From the NCBI GenBank assembly GCA_937907415.1, contig CALCHY010000322.1, forward strand, positions 1 through 5,262: a stretch of 5,262 nt of DNA. The letters are read 5' to 3'. The notes under the pieces are model-generated. The model was not told the DNA's origin. It made no database searches and was given only the letters and a program-made list of their open reading frames with translations. Below, in pieces: positions 1 through 5,262 of the stretch. A program made the translations under genes and the position numbers. The stretch's first letter is position 1; each line of letters opens with the position of its first letter. The DNA comes from an uncultured Trueperaceae bacterium. GTDB lineage: Bacteria; Deinococcota; Deinococci; Deinococcales; Trueperaceae.

Positions 1-308
1 ACGCGTTGTTGGTACTTGAACGGCGTCTTGAAGTACGTGAAGACGAGCACGAAGATGAAGATGTTGTCGACTGACAGCGACCACTCTAGAACGTAGCCGG
101 TGATGTACTGGATGGCCTTCTCTTGGCCGAGCCAGAAGTGGAACAGCACGCCCAAGAGGAGCGACAGGCTCACCCACGTGACGGTCCACATGGCCGCCTC
201 TTGAGGTTTGACTACGTGCGCTTTGCGTTGGAAGATGCCTAGGTCGATCGCGAGCATCACGATCACGAACCCGATGAATGCGAACCAAGCCCATAGCGGT
301 TCGGTCAT
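1..308 (-). CDS. TerC/Alx-family integral membrane protein (N-terminal part, runs off the left edge)
   Basis: The frame starts at the ATG read from 308 and stays open to base 1, giving 102 complete codons; the C-terminal two thirds or so are missing. Residues 7-24 and about 40-60 are hydrophobic helices, and a third helix (about 74-93) carries the motif EWSLSVDNIFIFVLVF. The acidic SVDN motif (D81), the early Asp in AIDLGIF (D22) and the trailing YFKTPFKYQQR are typical of the TerC family. The start is set by a GGGAGGT Shine-Dalgarno sequence 5 nt upstream (313-319). TerC/Alx proteins sit in the inner membrane; several export Mn2+, and others have been linked to tellurite resistance or to metal loading of secreted proteins. 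The yybP-ykoY riboswitch just upstream makes manganese export the best guess here. The family call is firm; the exact substrate is inferred. Confidence 0.9.
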   Translation of the reverse strand, partial: MTEPLWAWFAFIGFVIVMLAIDLGIFQRKAHVVKPQEAAMWTVTWVSLSLLLGVLFHFWLGQEKAIQYITGYVLEWSLSVDNIFIFVLVFTYFKTPFKYQQR

Positions 309-320
309 GTTGACCTCCCG

Positions 321-415
321 TTAGGGTCTTGCCTTCGTGTGCGCCACCGGGACGTCTTTGACGTCCGTGTTGACGATGGCGAACTCCCGGGGTGCGGGCG
401 GCTACTCCCCCTCAA
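321..415 (-). ncRNA. yybP-ykoY family Mn2+ riboswitch (leader of the TerC gene)
   Basis: Read on the minus strand, this leader has the two signature loops of the yybP-ykoY aptamer: GGGGGAGUAGC (411-401) and GAAGGCAAGACC (336-325). They are joined by a P1-like closing stem, GAGGG against CCCU. Between them is a long hairpin: 381-374 pairs over 8 bp with 349-342 (one G-U), followed by a one-sided bulge UCAACAC (373-367), then a perfect 7-bp stem 366-360 with 356-350 closed by an AAA loop. A smaller CCCG/CGGG hairpin precedes it. Known members bind Mn2+ and switch on Mn exporters such as mntP and alx. The aptamer ends about 12 nt before the TerC ATG and no U-tract terminator follows. GACC of the second signature loop can pair with GGUC overlapping the Shine-Dalgarno, so translational control is likely. 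Confidence 0.92.
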
Positions 416-424
416 CGAACGGTA

Positions 425-453
425 ACTGTACCCTACCGCTTCGCTCCGTGTAA
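425..453 (-). promoter_or_regulatory. Candidate promoter for the riboswitch-terC transcript
   Basis: On the minus strand TACAGT (430-425) resembles a -10 box (4 of 6 to TATAAT), with TTACAC (453-448) exactly 17 bp upstream as a poor -35 (2 of 6). A start about 7 nt downstream of the -10 would fall near 418, just before the 5' strand of the riboswitch P1 stem. That position is the main argument for it. The -10 lies within a short inverted repeat, GGTA-N4-TACC (421-432). The -35 match is weak, so this is a suggestion. Confidence 0.35.
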
Positions 454-488
454 CCTGGGGCCGGTCGCCCTGAACTAGGCAGCGTGGA

Positions 489-503
489 ACGGTGCACGAC
501 CGT
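489..503. repeat. Short inverted repeat upstream of the PLP enzyme gene
   Basis: ACGGT (489-493) and ACCGT (499-503) form perfect 5-bp arms around GCACG, and a further copy of ACCGT follows directly at 504-508. It lies about 54 bp before the start codon at 557, in the divergent region shared with the terC riboswitch. The placement suits an operator, but 5-bp arms can arise by chance and no regulator can be assigned. Confidence 0.3.
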
Positions 504-544
504 ACCGTCAGCTCTACCCTTCGCGCGCTCGCCAGTTAGCGGCC

Positions 545-550
545 AGGAGG
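545..550 (+). promoter_or_regulatory. Strong ribosome binding site (AGGAGG) of the PLP enzyme gene
   Basis: A perfect AGGAGG lies 6 nt before the ATG at 557 and fixes that start. It contrasts with the regulator and transporter genes at 2226-4312, which show no clear Shine-Dalgarno sequence. Confidence 0.85.
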
Positions 551-556
551 CGGATC

Positions 557-2215
557 ATGTCGGCAGGCCAGCACGGCGGTCAGCTAAGCATCGAGGAGCT
601 GCGCAAGGACGTGATCGGCGAGGGCGCAGCGTTCGCCACGCCGTTCGGCGTAAGGCGCTTGACCTACGCGGACTACATCGCCTCGGGCCGGCCTTTGCGC
701 TCGGTCGAGGCCACGCTCGAGCGCAGCGTGCTGCCGCTTTACGCCAACACCCATACGGAGGACAGCGCTACCGGCGCGCATACCACTGCCTTGGCAGACA
801 GCGCGCGTGATTACGTGAAGCGCTGCCTCGGTGGCGAGGACACTCACAAGCTCTTCTTCGTCGGCACCGGGGCTACCGGTGCGGTTAAGCGCTTCCAGGA
901 GGTTCTGGGCGTGTCGGTGGCGCCTGAACTACGGCAGATGGTCTTGAGCGACCTACCTACTGCCAACCGTTGGGTCGTGTTCGTTGGCCCTTACGAGCAC
1001 CATTCGAACGAGGTGTCGTGGCGCGAGTCGTTAGCTGAGGTCGTGGCTATCCCGTTAGCAGTCGACGGCACTCTCGATCTGGCAGCGTTGAAGGCGGCGC
1101 TCGAGGATCCGCGCTACCTCGGCAGGCCCCGAGTCGGCTCGTTCTCGGCCGCGAGCAACGTCACTGGCCTCATCACCGACGTGCGCGCCGTCGCCAAGCT
1201 GTTGCACGAGCACGACGCCATCGCGGCCTTCGACTTCGCCGCCAGCGCGCCGTACGTCGCCATCGACGTGCAGGAGTCGAGCCCTGGCGCTAACGACGGC
1301 ATCGACGCCGTAGTGCTAAGCCCTCACAAGTTCCTTGGTGGGCCAGGTTCGCCTGGCGTGCTACTCGTGCGCAAGGAGCTCTATCACCTGACGTCACCTA
1401 CGACAGCTGGTGGGGGCACCGTGCTGTACGTGAGTCACGTGACGCACCGCTTCGTGAGCGACGTAGAGTCCCGCGAGGACGCGGGCACGCCCGCCATCTT
1501 GCAGAAGCTGCGCGCGGCCATGGCTTTCAGGGTCAAGGAGAGGGTAGGGGCAGACTTCATCGCACGGCGCGAGGAGGAGCACATCGGGGTGGCGCTGCGG
1601 CGGCTCGCCGCTAACCCGAAGGTGGAGGTGCTTGGCTCGCTTGATGCGCCGCGTCTGGCGGTCCTGTCGTTCCTCGTCAAACCGGCTGGCCGTTACCTCC
1701 ATCCGCGCTTCGTGGTCCGCTTGCTGTCCGATCTCTTCGGCATTCAGGGCCGGGCAGGGTGCTCTTGTGCTGGGCCGTACGGCCACGACCTCTTGGGTAT
1801 CGACGGCGAGACGTCGGTGCGCTTCCTGCATGAGATGGAGGCGGGCTTCGAGGGCCTCAAGCCCGGTTGGAGCCGCGTGAGCTTCCACTACCTCTGCGAT
1901 GAGGCCGAGCTGGAGTTCCTCCTCGCCGCCATCGAGTTCCTGGCCGAGGAGGGCGATGCCTTTCTTCCCCTCTACGACTTCGATTGGCAGACCGGCGCCT
2001 GGTGCCACCGCGGCACCCCTCCAGAGACGCGCGTCGACGACTTCGCGCCTGAGGCGTGGGAGCCGATCGCCACCGCTAGCGGCGAGCGGCTGGCCGATTA
2101 TGCCGCGTACCTGGCAGAGGCGCGGCAGTTGGCGCGAGAGTTGCGCGCTGCGCCGCCGCTAGCGCCTGACCGCAGCACGGCGGCAGACACGCGCTTGGCC
2201 AACTTCCAGTACTAG
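557..2215 (+). CDS. Class V aminotransferase-fold, cysteine desulfurase-like PLP enzyme
   Basis: This 552-aa cytosolic fold-type I PLP enzyme resembles the SufS/CsdA group. The PLP Schiff-base lysine is K258 in SPHKFLGG (255-262). GPYEHHSNEVSWRE (144-157) supplies the His pair that stacks on the cofactor, and D226 in FDFAAS is the likely partner of the pyridine nitrogen. GTGATGAV (103-110) is the phosphate-binding loop. GRAGCSCAGPYGH (398-410) sits where group II desulfurases carry the active-site cysteine, so C402 or C404 could accept sulfur. The N-terminal segment YADYIASGRPL (38-47) and NTHTED (64-69) match a family usually annotated only as 'aminotransferase class V-fold PLP-dependent enzyme'. 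It is about 130-150 residues longer than SufS, mostly through a C-terminal part after about 437 (GWSRVSFHYL, then LPLYDFDWQTGAWCHRG). No sufBCD or iscU partner is in the window, so cysteine desulfurase, another lyase or an aminotransferase all remain possible. It ends 10 bp from the oppositely oriented transporter gene. Confidence 0.88.
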   Translation: MSAGQHGGQLSIEELRKDVIGEGAAFATPFGVRRLTYADYIASGRPLRSVEATLERSVLPLYANTHTEDSATGAHTTALADSARDYVKRCLGGEDTHKLFFVGTGATGAVKRFQEVLGVSVAPELRQMVLSDLPTANRWVVFVGPYEHHSNEVSWRESLAEVVAIPLAVDGTLDLAALKAALEDPRYLGRPRVGSFSAASNVTGLITDVRAVAKLLHEHDAIAAFDFAASAPYVAIDVQESSPGANDGIDAVVLSPHKFLGGPGSPGVLLVRKELYHLTSPTTAGGGTVLYVSHVTHRFVSDVESREDAGTPAILQKLRAAMAFRVKERVGADFIARREEEHIGVALRRLAANPKVEVLGSLDAPRLAVLSFLVKPAGRYLHPRFVVRLLSDLFGIQGRAGCSCAGPYGHDLLGIDGETSVRFLHEMEAGFEGLKPGWSRVSFHYLCDEAELEFLLAAIEFLAEEGDAFLPLYDFDWQTGAWCHRGTPPETRVDDFAPEAWEPIATASGERLADYAAYLAEARQLARELRAAPPLAPDRSTAADTRLANFQY

Positions 2216-2225
2216 GCGCCGCGCT

Positions 2226-3605
2226 TCAAGCCGCGGCCAGCTCGCGCACCTCGACCCGCACTTGCCACCATAGCCAGGTGACCTGTGCGAGGGTCGCGAC
2301 GACGAACGCCACCATCGCCGTCGGTAGCGCGGTGAAGCGTTGGGTTATCACGCCTAACGCAAGCAGTCCCGCGCTGACGATGAGGAAGAGGATCATCGAG
2401 GCGCTGATGGCGGCCGTGCGCCGGGCGTAAACCGCCACGCCCTGGATGAGGTTGCGGAAGGCGTCGATGGCCGGCCACAGCAGCGCCCAAGCGGATCCGA
2501 GGATGGCGAGGGCAGTTAGTTCCGGCCCGAGCCCGGATACCGTGCCGAACCAGAACTGCGCCAACGGCGTGAACGCCACCGCCAACGTGATGACGAGCAG
2601 GCTGCCGGCCAACACCATGGTGAAGCGCCTCAGCGCCCGGAAGGCGCCGGGCCGGTCGAGCAGCGCGACGACCACCTCGTTCAGGGCGAAGCTCACCGAC
2701 CTAAGCATGAAGAGCAGTCCGTTGGCCACTGGCCACGCCGCCAATGAGGCGAGGGCGTCTGGCATGCGCGCGATGGCGGCGCTGCCGATGGGTTGCACTA
2801 GCAGAGACAGGAGGCCGGTGAGGACCAAGGGCAGGTAGAAGACGAGGAACGGTCGCATGGTGAGTGGTGTGGCGAGCGGAGTGGCGTTCACTAGTCTGAC
2901 GCGCGTGACCGGTAGCGCGGCCCAGGCGCTGTAGAGCGCTTCGACCGTGACGCCGACGGAGATGGCCGTGGTCGCCGCCACTATGCCGCTGGCCCCGAGC
3001 CCGAACCCAACGACCGCGGCAGTGCCGCCGACGCCGATGAGGCGTAGCACCGTGCCGATGCTCACGTGGTGCGAGCGCCCGTAGCGGATGAGGAGACCCT
3101 GGTGGTAGCGCCGGTAGCCGATGGCCCACGTCCAGGGGAGCATGATCTTGAGGCCAAGGCGCGCCGGTTCGATGACGGCCTCTGGCGGGCCAAGGAGCGG
3201 CACCACTACCGCGTCGAAGAGCGGCGTGAACGCAAGCAGAGCGTGCAGGACCGTCAGGGCGGCGCCGATCACCATCATGAAGCGGTAGATGAGCCTGCCA
3301 GACGCGGCGTCCTTTGCGAGGGCGACGCTGGCGGCCAAGAGCATGATGACCGGCGCCTCGACGATGAGGGCAACGGGGAAGACGACGCCACCGTATGCGG
3401 CCAGGTGGATCTCTGGGTCGGCGAGCCGCGCCATGATCGCGCCGACCAACGGCATCTCGAGGCCCATCACCAGCCAACTGGCCGCCAGTGGCAGCCAGGT
3501 CCTCACCACGTCCCGCATGCGTACGGGTGGCTCGCTTACGGGCGTGAGCACCGTGCCCGGCTCGCCGTTGGGGCCGGCATGGTTGAGGCTAGTGGTGGGG
3601 GTCAC
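2226..3605 (-). CDS. MATE/ANKH-like 12-helix membrane transporter
   Basis: The 459-aa product is strongly hydrophobic, with about 12 predicted helices (roughly 37-58, 69-95, 107-128, 149-172, 184-203, 206-230, 253-275, 284-308, 326-346, 362-380, 398-419, 428-447) and no signal peptide. The two halves resemble each other: MARLADPEIHLAAYG (58-72) with IARMPDALASLAAWP (278-292), and QGLLIRYGRSHHVSI (169-183) with QGVAVYARRTAAISA (388-402). This two-bundle plan is that of the MOP/MATE superfamily. The N-terminal half also recalls animal ANKH (progressive ankylosis) proteins in helix order and in a 'PLxxxxxxxGLE' opening, a resemblance judged by eye. It probably exports a small molecule or ion; the substrate is unknown. 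The start used is GTG at 3605, without a clear Shine-Dalgarno. ATG at 3518 (M30, MRDVVRTW) would drop a low-complexity, Pro-rich leader and is a credible alternative. It lies 53 bp after the regulator gene and probably shares its transcript. Confidence 0.82.
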   Translation of the reverse strand: MTPTTSLNHAGPNGEPGTVLTPVSEPPVRMRDVVRTWLPLAASWLVMGLEMPLVGAIMARLADPEIHLAAYGGVVFPVALIVEAPVIMLLAASVALAKDAASGRLIYRFMMVIGAALTVLHALLAFTPLFDAVVVPLLGPPEAVIEPARLGLKIMLPWTWAIGYRRYHQGLLIRYGRSHHVSIGTVLRLIGVGGTAAVVGFGLGASGIVAATTAISVGVTVEALYSAWAALPVTRVRLVNATPLATPLTMRPFLVFYLPLVLTGLLSLLVQPIGSAAIARMPDALASLAAWPVANGLLFMLRSVSFALNEVVVALLDRPGAFRALRRFTMVLAGSLLVITLAVAFTPLAQFWFGTVSGLGPELTALAILGSAWALLWPAIDAFRNLIQGVAVYARRTAAISASMILFLIVSAGLLALGVITQRFTALPTAMVAFVVATLAQVTWLWWQVRVEVRELAAA

Positions 3606-3658
3606 TGGCGAACTCTACCGCCGCCGGCCACTTGGGTGGGCCTTGAGGGGCGTTAGGG

Positions 3659-4312
3659 TCAGCGCGGCGCGAAAACGCAGGCCGCTTTGCCGTCAGTGAT
3701 GCACGACAGCTGCTTGACGTCCTCGCCGAGCAGGCCGCGTAGCAGCGCCTGGTCGTAACGGCATACGGCCCTGCTCGAGCGCGCTAGCTGGTGGAACACG
3801 CAGTTGACGGCGCGCAGGCGGCCGTTCGCGTCGACGTGGGCTTCGTAGCCCAACTCGGTGAGGATCGACGCTACTTCGAGCAAGCGCTCACGAGGCGTCA
3901 TGCCTGCGAGGCGCGGTGCGAAGTCGCGGGCAGCGTCGTCTGCCATCTTGGCGAGCATGCGCTCGAGGCCCTCCTCGCCGTATAGCTCCCGTACGGTACG
4001 CAGCATGTCGTCAGCTAGGCGGGCGTAGCTGCGGGGGAAGAGTTCGAGGGCGGCGTCTGTCAGCGCGAAAGCCCTGCCCGGCCGGCCACCGGTGCTGCGT
4101 TGCCCTGACACGCGCAGGAGCCCGTCGCGTTCGAGCGCAGTGACGTGCTGCTGCACGGCCGTGCGCGACACTTCCAGCGCGTCGGCTAGCTCCTCGACGG
4201 TGCAGCCGCCTTCGCGATGGCGCATGACCTCCCCCAGCAGCTTGCGGCGCGACTCGGTGAGGTGCGCAGCGCTGGGCATGGGTGCGGTGATTGCGGTGTC
4301 TAGGCCGGCCAT
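3659..4312 (-). CDS. Winged-helix transcriptional regulator with a four-cysteine C-terminal domain (SufR/COG2345-like)
   Basis: The 217-aa protein has an N-terminal winged helix at about 19-85: the helix-turn-helix is TVEELADALEVSRTAVQQHV (38-57), and the wing is GLLRVSGQRSTGGRPGRAFAL (64-84). A helical linker (86-165) leads to a C-terminal domain with four cysteines, C171, C184, C204 and C212 (spacing CX12CX19CX7C), in contexts NCVFH, AVCRYD, LSCITDG and AACVF. This layout matches ArsR/DeoR-type regulators related to SufR, which bind a [4Fe-4S] cluster through C-terminal Cys residues and repress suf genes. Fe-S or metal sensing here is therefore an inference. The gene precedes the transporter by 53 bp on the same strand and likely controls that unit. 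No Shine-Dalgarno precedes the ATG at 4312 or the next in-frame ATG at 4279, so a leaderless mRNA is possible. A stop lies in frame upstream with no alternative start between. Confidence 0.85.
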   Translation of the reverse strand: MAGLDTAITAPMPSAAHLTESRRKLLGEVMRHREGGCTVEELADALEVSRTAVQQHVTALERDGLLRVSGQRSTGGRPGRAFALTDAALELFPRSYARLADDMLRTVRELYGEEGLERMLAKMADDAARDFAPRLAGMTPRERLLEVASILTELGYEAHVDANGRLRAVNCVFHQLARSSRAVCRYDQALLRGLLGEDVKQLSCITDGKAACVFAPR

Positions 4313-4379
4313 GGGAAGTGGGGGCCTTTGCCCTCGCGGGGCATCATGGCACGGTGTGTGCCGCTAGATGTGGCGGCGG

Positions 4380-4407
4380 TTGACGGACAGGAGACTTTAG
4401 GTATCGA
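4380..4407 (+). promoter_or_regulatory. Candidate promoter for the GntR-family gene
   Basis: TTGACG (4380-4385) matches the -35 consensus at 5 of 6 positions, and TATCGA (4402-4407) follows after 16 bp as a weak -10 (3 of 6). The -10 overlaps the left arm of the inverted repeat at 4401-4417, which would allow repression by a protein bound there. It would leave an untranslated leader of about 100 nt. The -10 is poor, so confidence is low. Confidence 0.33.
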
Positions 4408-4417
4408 CTGGTGATAC
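4401..4417. promoter_or_regulatory. Inverted repeat GTATC-N7-GATAC, possible regulator operator
   Basis: Perfect 5-bp arms, GTATC (4401-4405) and GATAC (4413-4417), are separated by 7 bp. The site is between two divergent regulator genes and overlaps a candidate -10. FadR-type GntR proteins commonly bind short palindromes with GT...AC arms next to their own gene, so autoregulation by the gene at 4513 is the simplest reading. The Cys-rich regulator is an alternative binder. Confidence 0.4.
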
Positions 4418-4512
4418 GGTGGGGCTGCGCACAGTTGCGGTAGTGCAGGTCGGGTCTCGGGGTCGCCGAGCGCCACGGCCCGTGCCGCGCGCGCGGTTGG
4501 CGGGGAAGCGCG

Positions 4513-5214
4513 ATGACGAAACACAGGCTGGCTTATGAGACTCTGCGAGAGGCCATTCTTGACGGCCTCTTGCCACCAGGCACGAGACTCGTGCTGCACG
4601 ATATCGCGGCGCGCCTCGGCGTCAGCCCCATCCCCTTGAGGGAAGCGTTGAGGCTGCTCGAACGCGATGGCCTGATCGAAGTGCAGCCTCACACCAAGGT
4701 CGTGGTCAAGGAGTTCCCCTTCGAAGAGGCTCTGTGGGCCGCGGAGATGCGACTGCTGCTAGAGCCGGTCGCTGCGCGCGACGCGGTGCCGAACTTCACG
4801 AGTCGCCATCTGACGGCAACGAGGTTGGCGTTCGAGGAGCTGAAAGCGCATGGATCCGGCGGCGTGTCGCACGCCTACCTTGAAAGCTACGGCGCGTTCT
4901 ACGACAGTATCTTCGTCGCGACGCCGAACCAGCGCCTAGTCCGCTCCCTCATGGAGCTGCGTGCGGTGGCGAGGCACTTCAGGTCGGTGTACCTGGGCGA
5001 CGACATCGTTCAAGGGGCGGAGGCGGACCTAGCGCTCGTCCTTGGCGCGTTGACGGCAGGTGACGCCGACGGCGTGTACGTAGCAGTACGGTTACACCGC
5101 TCGAAGTGCCTGGCGCAACTACAAGGCCTTGCCGGCGAGCGGCCAGAGGGGGTCAGCCCCGCTGCGTCCGCTGGCGCCTCGCGTAACCGGACTGCGCTCA
5201 TGAACGTCTGGTAG
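4513..5214 (+). CDS. GntR-family transcriptional regulator, FadR/FCD subfamily
   Basis: The 233-aa product has a typical GntR winged helix at residues 4-67: AYETLREAILDGLLPPGTRL, then the helix-turn-helix DIAARLGVSPIPLREALRLL (30-49) and the wing DGLIEVQPHTKVVVKEF. An all-helical FCD-type domain follows (about 72-205), as in regulators that sense small organic acids. The Asp and His that usually bind metal in FCD domains look replaced: the 'DxxFH' motif reads YGAFY (126-130) and the 'EH' motif reads DL (172-173), leaving only the last His (H195 in RLHRSK). The C-terminal 25 residues (GVSPAASAGASRN) are low complexity. The start fits the family length and follows a weak GGGGAAG sequence 4 nt upstream. 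No neighbouring catabolic genes point to a ligand; any target may lie right of the window. Confidence 0.88.
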   Translation: MTKHRLAYETLREAILDGLLPPGTRLVLHDIAARLGVSPIPLREALRLLERDGLIEVQPHTKVVVKEFPFEEALWAAEMRLLLEPVAARDAVPNFTSRHLTATRLAFEELKAHGSGGVSHAYLESYGAFYDSIFVATPNQRLVRSLMELRAVARHFRSVYLGDDIVQGAEADLALVLGALTAGDADGVYVAVRLHRSKCLAQLQGLAGERPEGVSPAASAGASRNRTALMNVW

Positions 5215-5224
5215 TCTGACGGGC

Positions 5225-5262
5225 ATGTTGCTAGCACGAGAGAAGCGTGTACTACGCGGTGG
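5225..5262 (+). CDS. Possible start of another gene, cut by the right edge
   Basis: An ATG at 5225, ten bases after the GntR stop codon, opens a frame that stays clear to the end of the window (MLLAREKRVLRG). There is no good Shine-Dalgarno; TAGTCT (5212-5217) lies 7 bp upstream and could be the -10 box of a leaderless transcript. Only 12 residues are visible, too few for a family call, and the open frame could be chance. Confidence 0.3.
   Translation, partial: MLLAREKRVLRG

Larger units (their letters stand above)
4313..4512. other. Divergent intergenic region between the Cys-rich regulator and the GntR gene
   Basis: These 200 bp separate two regulator genes read outward from it and must hold both promoters. 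Visible elements are the inverted repeat at 4401-4417 and a TTGACG hexamer at 4380. I find no palindrome of the CAAC-N6-GTTG type known for cyanobacterial SufR, and no convincing -10 box for the minus-strand gene. The right part (about 4440-4500) is very GC-rich. Confidence 0.6.

Noticed and set aside
1394..2008. Long minus-strand open frame (204 codons) inside the PLP enzyme gene
   Set aside because: It is opposite a gene with clear family motifs and a strong ribosome site; the product is low complexity and Arg/Ala/Glu-rich with no recognisable domain. It is a by-product of high GC.
2213..2230. Intrinsic terminator at the convergent junction
   Set aside because: There is a GGCGCC palindrome, but it is only 6 bp with no loop and no T-run.
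2701..3477. 258-codon minus-strand frame overlapping the transporter gene
   Set aside because: The product is rich in Arg, His and Pro without hydrophobic segments or motifs, while the alternative frame gives a coherent 12-helix protein.
3066..3656. 196-codon plus-strand frame opposite the transporter gene
   Set aside because: Its highly charged, repetitive composition is typical of an antisense shadow of a membrane-protein gene, and no ribosome site or motif supports it.
4300..4347. Fifteen-codon minus-strand frame (MMPREGKG...) overlapping the start of the Cys-rich regulator
   Set aside because: Considered as a leader peptide coupling translation to the regulator, but it has no ribosome site and no attenuator-like structure.
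4380..4512. SufR-type operator for the Cys-rich regulator
   Set aside because: Only isolated GTTG sequences occur; none is paired with CAAC at the spacing known for SufR.
1..5262. tRNA, rRNA, CRISPR array, insertion sequence or attachment site
   Set aside because: Looked for on both strands; no spaced direct repeats, transposase-like product, terminal inverted repeats or tRNA-like cloverleaf was seen.

Overview
This is a GC-rich bacterial window (roughly 60-65 percent G+C by eye) holding five supported protein genes and one riboswitch, with a possible sixth gene clipped by the right edge. Dense packing, mixed strong and absent Shine-Dalgarno sequences, and the gene content would suit a high-GC lineage such as the Deinococcota (for example Trueperaceae). 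That placement is only an impression; no rRNA or marker gene is present.

Left (1-415, minus strand): the N-terminal third of a TerC/Alx-family membrane protein, preceded by a well-formed yybP-ykoY (Mn2+-sensing) riboswitch. The aptamer ends about 12 nt before the TerC start codon and no terminator lies between, so the switch probably acts on translation.

Centre-left (557-2215, plus strand): a 552-aa class V, cysteine desulfurase-like PLP enzyme with a strong ribosome binding site, divergent from the terC leader. It keeps the PLP lysine, a His-His pair and a Cys-rich loop, but its substrate cannot be named.

Centre-right (2226-4312, minus strand): a probable two-gene unit. A winged-helix regulator with four C-terminal cysteines (SufR/COG2345-like) is followed 53 bp later by a 12-helix MATE/ANKH-like membrane protein with visible two-fold internal symmetry. 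The transporter runs tail to tail with the PLP enzyme, with only 10 bp between their stop codons.

Right (4313-5262, plus strand): a divergent intergenic region with an inverted repeat near a candidate promoter, then a GntR/FadR-type (FCD) regulator whose usual metal ligands look largely lost, then a possible start of another gene.

The genes share a loose theme of metal and sulfur handling: a Mn-responsive TerC exporter, a desulfurase-like enzyme, and a possible Fe-S-sensing regulator controlling a transporter. Apart from the regulator-transporter pair, however, the layout does not prove that they work together. I see no mobile element, CRISPR array, tRNA or rRNA.
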